A DNA stretch of 64,000 nucleotides from Nocardioides lianchengensis (GTDB lineage: Bacteria > Actinomycetota > Actinomycetes > Propionibacteriales > Nocardioidaceae), in contig NZ_FMZM01000006.1 in assembly GCF_900101465.1 (NCBI RefSeq), forward strand, positions 155,315-219,314, given 5' to 3'. The position numbers were made by a program, and so were the translations under genes. Positions 51,581 to 59,201 of this stretch are shown one piece after another. The notes beneath the pieces were generated by a model. It saw only the letters and a list, made by a program, of their open reading frames with translations, had not been told where the DNA came from and did no database searches. Numbering within the stretch: position 1 is the stretch's first letter; each line of letters begins with the position of its first letter.

Positions 51581-53266
51581 GTGACCTCACTCGTCGAGCT
51601 CCGCGTCCTCGAAGGGCCGAACCTCTACTTCCCGCGCGCCGCGGTCAAGCTGACCCTCGACATCAGCGGCCTGGCCGCGGCGTCGGAGGAGACGGCCGGC
51701 CGGTTCGCGCGGCGGATCGGGCTGGCGAACGCCCGACCGGGCGCACCGGAGACCGGCTTCCGGCAGCGCTTCGCGCTGCGGGCGGTCGGCCACCTGGTCC
51801 GGGCCGTCGCCGACGAGGCCGGTACGACGGGCCTCGGGGTCCGGGTCCGCCCGACCAGCGACCGGCACCGGGTGGTCGTCGCCTACCCGTGGAAGCACCG
51901 TGGTCGCGCGGAGGCGATGGGCCGGGCGGTGGCCGACGTGCTGGACGCCGTACCGTCCGCGGACGTGGAGGCCGCCGTCGGCGAGGCCGCGGCGCTGGTG
52001 GCGGGGGCCGAGCCCGGCGACGAGCCGCGCACGATCAAGCCGGCCATCCCGGTGGTGGCCGTGACCGGCACCAACGGCAAGACGACCACGTCGCGGATGG
52101 TCGCCCACATCGGTCGGGCCGACGGCCGCGTCGTGGGCTGGTCGAACACCGACGGCATCTACATCGACGGCGAGATGGTGGAGGCCGGTGACTACTCCGG
52201 TCCGAGCGGGGCCGGTCGGATCCTGGCTCACGAGCAGGTCGAGCTCGCGGTGACCGAGACCGCCCGCGGCGGGATCCTGCTGAAGGGCATCGGACTCACC
52301 CGCAACGACGTCTCGGTCGTCACCAACGTCACCGCCGACCACCTCGGGCTGCAGGGCATCGACACCGTCGACCAGCTGGCCGAGGTGAAGGCGGTCGTCC
52401 CGCGGATCACCCGCCGCAAGGGCTGGTCCGTGCTGAACGGCGACGACCCGCGGGTCTTCGCCATGCGCCACGTGATCAAGGCCCGGCCGTGGGTGTTCAC
52501 CCGCGACGTCGAGTCGCCCGCGATCCGGGAGGTGCTGGGCGAGGGCGGCCGCGCGACCACGGTGATCGACGGCTGGGTGAGCGTGCTGACCCCGGACGCC
52601 GACCCCGACCCGCTGGTCGAGCTGGTCGACGTGCCCATGACCCTCGCCGGGCTGTCCCGCTTCAACGTCGAGAACACCCTCGCGGCCGCGTCGGCGGCCC
52701 TGGCGATCGGCATCGACCGCTCGGTGGTCGTCGAGGGCCTGCGCTCGTTCCTGCCCGACGCCGAGCACAACCCGGGCCGGATGAACTTCTTCACCGTCGG
52801 CGAGGTCTCCGTCGTCGTCGATCTGGCCCACAACGAGGCCGGTCTCGAGGCGCTGCTGGAGATCATGAACGGCGTACGACGTCCCGACGCCCGCCTGCTC
52901 CTCGGCCTCGGCGTGGTCGGCGACCGCACCGACGAGCTGATCGAGAAGCTCGGCGAGATCGCGGCCCGCGACAGCGACGTGATCGCCATCGGTCACAAGG
53001 AGAAGTACCTGCGTGGCCGGACCACCGAGGAGCTGGAGACCCTGATGCGCGCCGGCGCCGAGCGGGTCGGCGTCACGGGCGTGCCGGCGTACCCGACCGA
53101 GGTCGCCGTGCTCTCCGCCCTCGTGGGCCAGGCGCTCCCCGGCGACGTCGTCGGGCTGATGTGCCACGCCGAGCGCCAGGAGGTCTACGACTGGCTGGCC
53201 GAGCACGGCGGTACGCCGGACTCCTCCGCCGACCTCGCGGACAAGGTCAGGGTCAGCTCGGCCTGA
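51581..53266 (+). CDS. CphA-like Mur ligase without ATP-grasp domain
   Basis: A 561-residue protein. Residues about 1-150 resemble the CphA N-terminal domain (RVLEGPNLYFPRAAVKLTLDI; later RHRVVVAYPWKHRGRAEAMG). The Mur-ligase ATPase begins at about 160 with VTGTNGKTTTSRM and continues WSNTDGIYIDGE, ETARGGILLKGIGLTRNDV and ADHLGLQGIDTVDQLAEVKAV. The same order of motifs is seen in the CphA encoded nearby at 54241-57018, but the roughly 270-residue ATP-grasp region between the two parts is absent. It should therefore form one amide bond, perhaps on a side chain of a cyanophycin-like polymer; this is inference. The GTG follows TAACGT (51568-51573) by seven bases. The stop lies in a hairpin repeat. 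Confidence 0.8.
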   Translation: MTSLVELRVLEGPNLYFPRAAVKLTLDISGLAAASEETAGRFARRIGLANARPGAPETGFRQRFALRAVGHLVRAVADEAGTTGLGVRVRPTSDRHRVVVAYPWKHRGRAEAMGRAVADVLDAVPSADVEAAVGEAAALVAGAEPGDEPRTIKPAIPVVAVTGTNGKTTTSRMVAHIGRADGRVVGWSNTDGIYIDGEMVEAGDYSGPSGAGRILAHEQVELAVTETARGGILLKGIGLTRNDVSVVTNVTADHLGLQGIDTVDQLAEVKAVVPRITRRKGWSVLNGDDPRVFAMRHVIKARPWVFTRDVESPAIREVLGEGGRATTVIDGWVSVLTPDADPDPLVELVDVPMTLAGLSRFNVENTLAAASAALAIGIDRSVVVEGLRSFLPDAEHNPGRMNFFTVGEVSVVVDLAHNEAGLEALLEIMNGVRRPDARLLLGLGVVGDRTDELIEKLGEIAARDSDVIAIGHKEKYLRGRTTEELETLMRAGAERVGVTGVPAYPTEVAVLSALVGQALPGDVVGLMCHAERQEVYDWLAEHGGTPDSSADLADKVRVSSA

Positions 53267-53282
53267 GCCTGCGAAGGACGAG
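53257..53282. repeat. hairpin repeat with loop GAGCYTGCGA, copy C
   Basis: Stem CTCGGCCT/AGGACGAG (one mismatch) with the ten-base loop GAGCCTGCGA (53265-53274). It includes the last codons and the TGA of the Mur ligase gene, so here the repeat has been used as coding sequence end. Compare copies at 27476 and 49840. Confidence 0.55.
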
Positions 53283-53387
53283 CGTCGGCGAGGAGGTTGA
53301 GGAGGGTCGACGAGGGCGGAGCGGAGCGACGCGCTCGTGAGCCGTCTCGAAACCCCGAGCCGGGTCGGTCTGAGCCGGTGGTCCTAG

Positions 53388-53457
53388 TTACCCGGTTCCC
53401 CGGGTAAGTAGGAAACCCGGACGTTCCCGGGCGAAACTTCACCCAGGAACGTCCGGG
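53388..53457. terminator. two hairpins between convergent genes
   Basis: TTACCCGG/CCGGGTAA (53388-53395 and 53400-53407) has a four-base loop. CCCGGACGTTCC/GGAACGTCCGGG (53416-53427 and 53446-53457) has an 18-base loop. They lie in the 214-base gap between the convergent Mur ligase and the minus-strand operon and can end both transcripts. No gene is seen in the gap. Confidence 0.6.
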
Positions 53458-53480
53458 AAAGGCCGGGAGGTCCCGGGCGG

Positions 53481-53843
53481 TCAGCGGCGGTGCGGCGTGT
53501 AGGCGTACCAGCCATACCCGCCCGACGCCGGGACGGAGGAGTCGTCGACCTCGCCGGCCCGCGGCGTGAGGGTCAGCCGCCACCCGTGCTCGTCGCGGTC
53601 GTGCTCGGCCCAGAGGTCCTCGTGCGAGCCGCGGCCCCAGTCGCCCGCTCCGCCGCTGCTGACGCACAGCTCCCAGTTGTCGCCGGTCCGGCAGAAGAAC
53701 TCAAGGTTGATGTCGGCGCCGTCGCCGTTCGCGTCGACGACCGCCGCGGCTTGGTCGCCGAGGGTGCCGACGGCGCGGACGACGGCGTACCGGCCGTCCC
53801 AGCCGCCCGTGTCGATCACCGTCCGCTCGTCCAGGTCGCTCAC
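53481..53843 (-). CDS. hypothetical protein, end of the cyanophycin-type operon
   Basis: A 120-residue acidic protein starting VSDLDERTVIDTGGWDGRYA from a GTG. It contains DANGDGADINLEFFC, an Asp/Asn-rich stretch resembling a calcium loop, RTGDNWELCVSSGGAG and a C-terminal SGGYGWYAYTPHRR. It has two cysteines, no signal peptide and no membrane helix. I do not recognise a family. It lies 41 bases after the cupin gene on the same strand and is probably the last gene of cphB-cphA-cupin-hypothetical. Confidence 0.55.
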   Translation of the reverse strand: MSDLDERTVIDTGGWDGRYAVVRAVGTLGDQAAAVVDANGDGADINLEFFCRTGDNWELCVSSGGAGDWGRGSHEDLWAEHDRDEHGWRLTLTPRAGEVDDSSVPASGGYGWYAYTPHRR

Positions 53844-53884
53844 CGGGCCAGCCTGGCAGCGCGGGGTGAGGCCCGGCGACCGGT

Positions 53885-54244
53885 TTAGGGGTACTCGACC
53901 TCGCGCGGCGCGCTGGCGACGTCCACGTCGCCCTCGACCAGGAGGGCGACCAGGCCGGACTCGGAGCGGGTCTCGTGGAGCTCGTTGGGCTCCCAGACGG
54001 CCGCCTGGCCGGGAGCGAGTACGACGGCGTCGCCGCTGGACCCGGAGACGGTCGCGTCCCCGGACAGGACGACCAGCAGCTGGCGACCGGCGGCGGGATG
54101 ACGCCCGACCACGCCGCCGGGCCTGAGGCGGACGGTCACCAGGTGGGCCTCGGCGGTGATCCCGAACGCGGTGACGTCGAAGCCGCGGCTGCCGTGCGCG
54201 TCGACGGGACGGCCGGGACGGTCGCCGAGGGTCAGCACCCTCAC
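53885..54244 (-). CDS. cupin domain protein
   Basis: A 119-residue single-domain cupin. The barrel motifs appear as GRHPAAGRQLLVVLSGDATVSG and the second motif at APGQAAVWEPNELHETRSE, with fewer metal-binding histidines than classic metal cupins. It could be a sugar or amino-acid binding protein or a small enzyme. The GTG at 54244 overlaps the cphA stop as GTGA, so it is made together with the polymer synthetase, which hints at a linked but undefined role. Confidence 0.7.
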   Translation of the reverse strand: MRVLTLGDRPGRPVDAHGSRGFDVTAFGITAEAHLVTVRLRPGGVVGRHPAAGRQLLVVLSGDATVSGSSGDAVVLAPGQAAVWEPNELHETRSESGLVALLVEGDVDVASAPREVEYP

Positions 54245-57018
54245 TCGTCGCCCACCGAGCCCGCCACCAGGTCGGGGTCGGCGCCCGGGGCCTCGGAGGA
54301 GACACCGGCGCCGGCCTGGGCCTGGGAGGACCAGGTCTCCAACTCGCTCATCACGGCGGCGTGCTTGTCGACGCAGACCACGACCAGGTCGCCGCGGTTG
54401 GCGCGCGACATGGCGTGCCGGACGGCCTCGATCTCGTCGAGCACCTCCTCGACCTGCTTGCAGCGCGCGCCCTCGGCGATCGCCGTACGGACGCCCTCGA
54501 GGACTAGGCCCGCGACCTCGCCGCGCTCGCGGCCGCGCAGGGACAGGTCCTCGCGGACGATGACCACGTCGAAGTGCTGGGCGGCGATGTGGCCGAGCTC
54601 GCGCATGTCCTCGTCGCGCCGGTCGCCGGCGGTGGCGATGATGCCGATCCGCGACGGCCGGGCCAGGTCGTGCGAGGAGGCCATCGAGTCGCCCACGCGG
54701 TCGACGAAGTCGCCCAGCATCCTCATGCCGGGTGCGTTGTGGCAGTAGTCGACGATGACGTTGACGCCGTTGACGTCGACCTCGTTGAGCCGGCCGGGGG
54801 AGAGGTAGTAGTTGGTCGAGAACGAGCGGAGGCCCTGGCGAATGTCGTGGAGCGGGGCGCCGGCCGCGAACGCCGCGGCTGCGGCACCGAGGGCGTTCTG
54901 GACGTTCATCCGGGCCCGGCCGCCGAAGGTCGCCGGCAGCAGGTGGGTCCAGGCCAGCTGCATCTCCCGGGGGCCGTGCTTGACCACGATCATCTCGCCG
55001 CGCTCGGAGGGATTGAGGACGAGCGCCTTGCCGCCGCGGCGGCAGTGGGCGTCGATCATCTCGCGGACCTCCGAGCCGGGCTCCTCCATCGAGAACCAGA
55101 CGACCTGGCCGGAGCAGCGCCGGCGCATCTCGCGCACCAGCGGGTCGTCGGCGTTGAGCACGGCGTGCCCGTCGCGGGGGACAGCCTCGACCAGCACGGC
55201 CTTGACATCGGCCAGCTGCTCGACGGTGTCGATGCCGCGCAGGCCGAGGTGGTCGGGCTGCACGTTGAGCACCACGGCCACGTCGTTGCGCTCGTAGCCG
55301 AGGCCCTCGCGCAGGATGCCGCCGCGGGCGACCTCGAAGACCGCGAAGTCGACCCGCGGGTTCTGCAGCACCATCCGGGCCGAGCGCGGACCGGAGGCGT
55401 CCGAGCGGATCACCAGGCGCTCGTCGATGACGACGCCGTCGGTCGAGGTCATGCCGACCTTTCGGCCCATGCCCTTGAAGATGTGGCTGATCATCCGCGA
55501 GGTGGTCGTCTTGCCGTTGGTGCCGGTCACGGCCACGATCGGGATCCGCGACGTCGCACCCGGCGGGAACAGCATGTCGACGACCGGCTTGGCGATGAAC
55601 TGCGGCTCGCCGATGGTCGGGTGGGTGTGCATCCGGAAGCCCGGGGCCGCGTTGACCTCGCAGATCGCGCCGCCGGTCTCGCGCACCGGCTCGGTGATGT
55701 CGGGGCAGATGAAGTCGATGCCCGCGATGTCGAGCCCGACCATCCGGGCCGCCTCCTCGGCGATCTCGACGTTCTCGGGGTGCGCCTCGAAGGTGCGGTC
55801 GATCGAGATGCCGCCGGTCGACATGTTGCCGGTGAGGGCGAGCCGGACGTGCGCCCCCTCCGGCGGTACGTCGGTCATCGCGTAGCCCTGCTCGCGCACC
55901 AGCAGGACGGCCGCGTCGTCGACCTTGATCCGGGTCAGCACCTTCTCGTGCCCGACGCCGCGGCGCGGGTCGGCGTTCGCGGTGTCGACCAGCTGCTCGA
56001 CGGTCGAGGTGCCGTCGCCGGTGACCGACGCGGGCACCCGCTCGGCGATCGCGGCCACCTTGCCGTCGATGATGAGGCAGCGGTAGTCCTTGCCGACGAT
56101 CTGCTGCTCGACCAGGATCGCGCCGCGCCGCGACTGGGCCTGGGCGAGCTCGAAGGCCGCGCGCACGTCGTCGGCGTTCTCGTTGTCGAGGATGACCCCG
56201 CGCCCGTGGTTGCCGTCGAGCGGCTTGAGCACGACGGGGTATCCGATCCGCTCCGCCGCCCGCACCGCCGCCTCGACGGTGCGCATCGTCTCCTGCTTGG
56301 GCACCGGCAGGCCGGCCGCGCTCAGCAGCGACGTCGTCAGGTCCTTGTCGGAGGCGATGTCGACGGCGATCGCGCTGGTCGCGGAGGTCATCGTGGCCCG
56401 GATCCGCTTCGCGTGCACGCCCTGGCCGAGCTGGACCAGCGAGTACTGGTTGAGCCGCAGCCACGGGATGTCCCGCGACACCGCCTCGTCGAGGATCGCT
56501 TGCGTCGACGGCCCGAACGCGGTGCGCTGGGCGCGGGTGATGAACGACTCCAGCTCGGCGTCCCAGTCGAACTCGGGGTCGGCCTCGACCAGGTGGTTCA
56601 CGAGCCGTACGGCGAGCCGGGCCGCGGCCAGGCCGACCTGCTCGTCGACGTACCCGAAGACCACGTTGTAATGGCCCGGACGACCCTTGACGCCGCGGGT
56701 CTTGCCCCGTCGTACGTCGTGGCCGACGACCTGCTGGAGCGCCAGCGCGGAGTGCTCCGCGACGTGGCCGAGCCAGGTGCCTTCGTGCAGCCGCTCGACG
56801 AAGCCGCCGCGCTTGCCGCGGGAGCAGGAGTGCTCGCGCAGGCCGGGGAGCATCTCGAGGATGTTGTCGGTGAAGCCGGGCAGCGTGTTCGTGGGGTAGC
56901 GCTCCAGGACGCCGAGGTCGACGACCAGGTGGATGGCCTTGTCGTAGGACCACACGTTGGCGCCGCGGTAGACCCGCGTCTCCTCGATGCTGAGGTCGGG
57001 GGTGGGGCGTTCGGTCAC
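54241..57018 (-). CDS. cphA: cyanophycin synthetase (CphA1 type)
   Basis: Makes multi-L-arginyl-poly-L-aspartate, or a related polymer, from amino acids and ATP in the cytoplasm. It is 925 residues, near the usual 870-900. The N domain (YRGANVWSYDKAIHLVVDLG) spans about 1-210. An ATP-grasp domain at about 215-475 includes YPVVLKPLDGNHGRGV, EQQIVGKDYRCLIIDGK and DFICPD...GGAICEVNAAPGFRMH. The Mur-ligase domain from about 490 has VTGTNGKTTTSRM, ARGGILREGLGYERNDV and VDYCHNAPGM. The GTG overlaps the cyanophycinase stop (GTGA). In CphA the ATP-grasp adds Asp to the backbone and the Mur domain adds Arg to the side chain; whether this enzyme uses those residues is unknown. Confidence 0.92.
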   Translation of the reverse strand: MTERPTPDLSIEETRVYRGANVWSYDKAIHLVVDLGVLERYPTNTLPGFTDNILEMLPGLREHSCSRGKRGGFVERLHEGTWLGHVAEHSALALQQVVGHDVRRGKTRGVKGRPGHYNVVFGYVDEQVGLAAARLAVRLVNHLVEADPEFDWDAELESFITRAQRTAFGPSTQAILDEAVSRDIPWLRLNQYSLVQLGQGVHAKRIRATMTSATSAIAVDIASDKDLTTSLLSAAGLPVPKQETMRTVEAAVRAAERIGYPVVLKPLDGNHGRGVILDNENADDVRAAFELAQAQSRRGAILVEQQIVGKDYRCLIIDGKVAAIAERVPASVTGDGTSTVEQLVDTANADPRRGVGHEKVLTRIKVDDAAVLLVREQGYAMTDVPPEGAHVRLALTGNMSTGGISIDRTFEAHPENVEIAEEAARMVGLDIAGIDFICPDITEPVRETGGAICEVNAAPGFRMHTHPTIGEPQFIAKPVVDMLFPPGATSRIPIVAVTGTNGKTTTSRMISHIFKGMGRKVGMTSTDGVVIDERLVIRSDASGPRSARMVLQNPRVDFAVFEVARGGILREGLGYERNDVAVVLNVQPDHLGLRGIDTVEQLADVKAVLVEAVPRDGHAVLNADDPLVREMRRRCSGQVVWFSMEEPGSEVREMIDAHCRRGGKALVLNPSERGEMIVVKHGPREMQLAWTHLLPATFGGRARMNVQNALGAAAAAFAAGAPLHDIRQGLRSFSTNYYLSPGRLNEVDVNGVNVIVDYCHNAPGMRMLGDFVDRVGDSMASSHDLARPSRIGIIATAGDRRDEDMRELGHIAAQHFDVVIVREDLSLRGRERGEVAGLVLEGVRTAIAEGARCKQVEEVLDEIEAVRHAMSRANRGDLVVVCVDKHAAVMSELETWSSQAQAGAGVSSEAPGADPDLVAGSVGDE

Positions 57019-58007
57019 GTGGAAGCTCCGTCCTGCCGAGATGACGGCGGGTTCTTCTTGGTCTGGCGGGCCTTGCGTCGCTTGAGGGTCGTGGGGGAGA
57101 CGTCGCCGGCCGCGATGTCGCGGGCCAGCCGGCGGAGGTCCTGGCCGGCCTCGGCGAGCTCGGCGACGTCCTCGGCCGCCACCTCCGCGACGTGGGGCAG
57201 CAGCTCGCGCGCGGTGAGGTCGAAGGCCGAGCCCTCCGGCAGCACGTGCAGGACGACGCCGCTGGCCAGCAGCGGCGCCGAGCGCTTGGCCTCGTAGGCG
57301 TTGGTGGTGATCCGGGCCGGGTCGAACACCGTCACGGCGCCCCGGCCGCGCACCCGCAGCACCTCGCGGTCGGTGCCGTCCTCGAGAACCTCGTGCTCGA
57401 CGATCGCGGCGGTGTCCTCGTCGACGCCGATCCCGAGCAGCTGGGGTGACTGGGCCACGATCATCAGCAGCCGTCCGTACCGCTCGCGCTGGGCGAAGTG
57501 CTGGTCGACCACGCTGGAGCGCAGCAGTCCGAGGCCGGCCGCGACTTGGGTCATCCGTTGCTTGGGCGTCGACCCGCCCACGCCGAAGGCGACCATGTGG
57601 CTGGACTGGATGCTGGCCCCCGCGGAGGTGCCGGCGACGACCACGCCGCGCTCGTGGGCGTCGACGATCGCGTCGCCGAGCGGGGTGCCGCAGATGATCG
57701 CCGAGAGCTTCAGCTGGTTGCCGCCGGTCATGAAGATGCCGGTCGCGTCGGCCAGCGACTTCACCAGCACGGGGTCGTGGGCGTCGTCGCGCGACTCGGG
57801 CCGGATCGCGACCACCTCGGCGGCCCCCTCGCGGCGGAACAGGGCGTCGTAGACCTCGACGACCTCGGCGCCCAGCGACGAGGCAGTCGGGATGACCGCG
57901 ATGCGTGCGTCGGGACCGCCGCTCGCGGCCACGAACTCCCGAAGGATCGTGCGCTTGCGCAGCTTGTCCTCGGCGCCGCCGATGATCATGAGGGGTCCCC
58001 GGGCCAT
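57015..58007 (-). CDS. cphB: cyanophycinase
   Basis: Serine peptidase-like enzyme (S51 relative) that cleaves cyanophycin to dipeptides. It is 330 residues from the ATG at 58007 (MARGPLMIIGGAEDK). The nucleophile S128 is in VVAGTSAGASIQS, MTGGNQLKL forms the oxyanion-side motif, and DQHFAQRERYGRL carries conserved basic residues for substrate. A basic tail (LKRRKARQTKK) of about 45 residues is extra. TAGGGT (58015-58020) lies seven bases before the ATG, giving a single leaderless promoter for cphB-cphA-cupin-hypothetical. Expressing degradation before synthesis in one operon suggests polymer turnover is coordinated. Confidence 0.92.
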   Translation of the reverse strand: MARGPLMIIGGAEDKLRKRTILREFVAASGGPDARIAVIPTASSLGAEVVEVYDALFRREGAAEVVAIRPESRDDAHDPVLVKSLADATGIFMTGGNQLKLSAIICGTPLGDAIVDAHERGVVVAGTSAGASIQSSHMVAFGVGGSTPKQRMTQVAAGLGLLRSSVVDQHFAQRERYGRLLMIVAQSPQLLGIGVDEDTAAIVEHEVLEDGTDREVLRVRGRGAVTVFDPARITTNAYEAKRSAPLLASGVVLHVLPEGSAFDLTARELLPHVAEVAAEDVAELAEAGQDLRRLARDIAAGDVSPTTLKRRKARQTKKNPPSSRQDGAST

Positions 58008-58042
58008 GACAGTCACCCTAGGGGGTGCCAGACTTTCACCCC

Positions 58043-58561
58043 GTGAGCGAGCAGAAGCGGACCCTCGTCGTGATGCGCCACGCGAAGGCCGAGCAGGACG
58101 GCACGACCGACTTCGACCGGCGGCTGGCCGAGCGCGGCGAGCGCGACGCGCGGGCCGCGGGCGCCTGGCTGGCCGCGCAGGGCGTGGAGCCCGACGCCGC
58201 CCTGGTCTCGGCGTCGGTGCGCACCCACCAGACGTGGGAGGCCGTGGCCGAGGGTGCGGGCTGGGACGCCGACGTGGCGTCGTACGACGAAGCGCTCTAC
58301 GCGGCCGGTCCGGAGAGCGCGCTCGACCTGGTGCGCGGCGTCGACGACGACGTCCGGACCCTAATCGTGGTCGGGCACAACCCGACGGTGGCCTACCTGG
58401 CCCAGCTGCTCGACGACGGCGAGGGCGACGAGGACGCGAGCGCGGAGATGGTCGTCGGCTACCCCACGAGCGCGACCACCGTCCTCGAGGTCGAGGGCGA
58501 CTGGGAGGACCTCGACGAGGCGGGCGCCCGGGTGGTGGCCTTCCACGTCGGTCGTGGGTGA
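58043..58561 (+). CDS. SixA-type phosphohistidine phosphatase
   Basis: A 172-residue histidine phosphatase. The RHG motif is VVMRHAKAEQDG with the nucleophilic His. ERGERDARAAG, ALVSASVRTHQTWE and IVVGHNPTVAYLAQLL complete the SixA pattern, with the second catalytic His in GHNP. Members remove phosphate from phosphohistidine in proteins, although actinobacterial substrates are unknown. I chose the GTG at 58043 (VSEQKRTLVV), with CAGACT eight bases before it. It is divergent from cyanophycinase, and its last eight bases overlap the next gene. Confidence 0.85.
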   Translation: MSEQKRTLVVMRHAKAEQDGTTDFDRRLAERGERDARAAGAWLAAQGVEPDAALVSASVRTHQTWEAVAEGAGWDADVASYDEALYAAGPESALDLVRGVDDDVRTLIVVGHNPTVAYLAQLLDDGEGDEDASAEMVVGYPTSATTVLEVEGDWEDLDEAGARVVAFHVGRG

Positions 58562-59036
58562 GCTGACCTACCCGGAGGTCGGCGCCACGCTCGCCGGCCC
58601 CTTGCCCGCGGGCTACCACCACCTCTCGGTGGAGCGCCGCATCGGCCCGCGGACGTCGTACGACGACGCGGTGACGCACGTGCTCGGCTGGGGACTCCAG
58701 CGCGGTGCGGGTCTCTGCGTCGACCCGTTGCTCGCTCCGGCCACGGTCGGCCTGCGCACCGTCCTGGGACTCGGGCCGCTGCGCGCTCCCGTGGAGGTGG
58801 TCGGCGTGCTGGACGAGCCGGACCGGGGCGGGTTCGCCTACGGCACCCTGCCCGGCCACCCCGAGTGCGGCGAGGAGCTGTTCTCGGTCGAACGGCGCCC
58901 GGACGGCACCTGGATCGTGATCCGAGCCTTCTCTCGGCCGGGGCGGTGGTTCACGCGCCTGGCGGGACCTGTCGGACGGCTGACGCAGCGCGCGATCACC
59001 CGCCGTTACCTGGGATCCCTGGGTCCTCCCGGTTAA
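58554..59036 (+). CDS. DUF1990 (UPF0548) family protein
   Basis: A 160-residue protein of unknown function. Features are YHHLSVERRIG, SYDDAVTHVLGWGLQRGAG and GFAYGTLPGHPECGEELFSVE, followed by WIVIRAFSRPGRW, which together match DUF1990, a lipocalin-like family found in actinobacteria and plants. No signal peptide is present. The GTG lies inside the end of the SixA gene, so the two are co-expressed. A 165-base gap follows, with TTGACG (59064-59069) as a possible -35 for the carboxypeptidase gene. Confidence 0.82.
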   Translation: MGELTYPEVGATLAGPLPAGYHHLSVERRIGPRTSYDDAVTHVLGWGLQRGAGLCVDPLLAPATVGLRTVLGLGPLRAPVEVVGVLDEPDRGGFAYGTLPGHPECGEELFSVERRPDGTWIVIRAFSRPGRWFTRLAGPVGRLTQRAITRRYLGSLGPPG

Positions 59037-59201
59037 TTGCTAAGACCAAGTACTAGGAACCCGTTGACGGATTGTCAGGCAATCTGATTGGTTTCAGCCA
59101 CCCCCCGGACACCTCGCCGCCACCTGCTCCTCATCTCCGCCCCGACCGCCCTCGACGGGCGGTCCTGGGTGGGCGCGAGCGTCCCCTCACGAAGGAGTGG
59201 C

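Noticed and set aside
59041..59201. Riboswitch before the carboxypeptidase gene
   Set aside because: Only a short GATTG/CAATC hairpin is visible; no recognised aptamer core.
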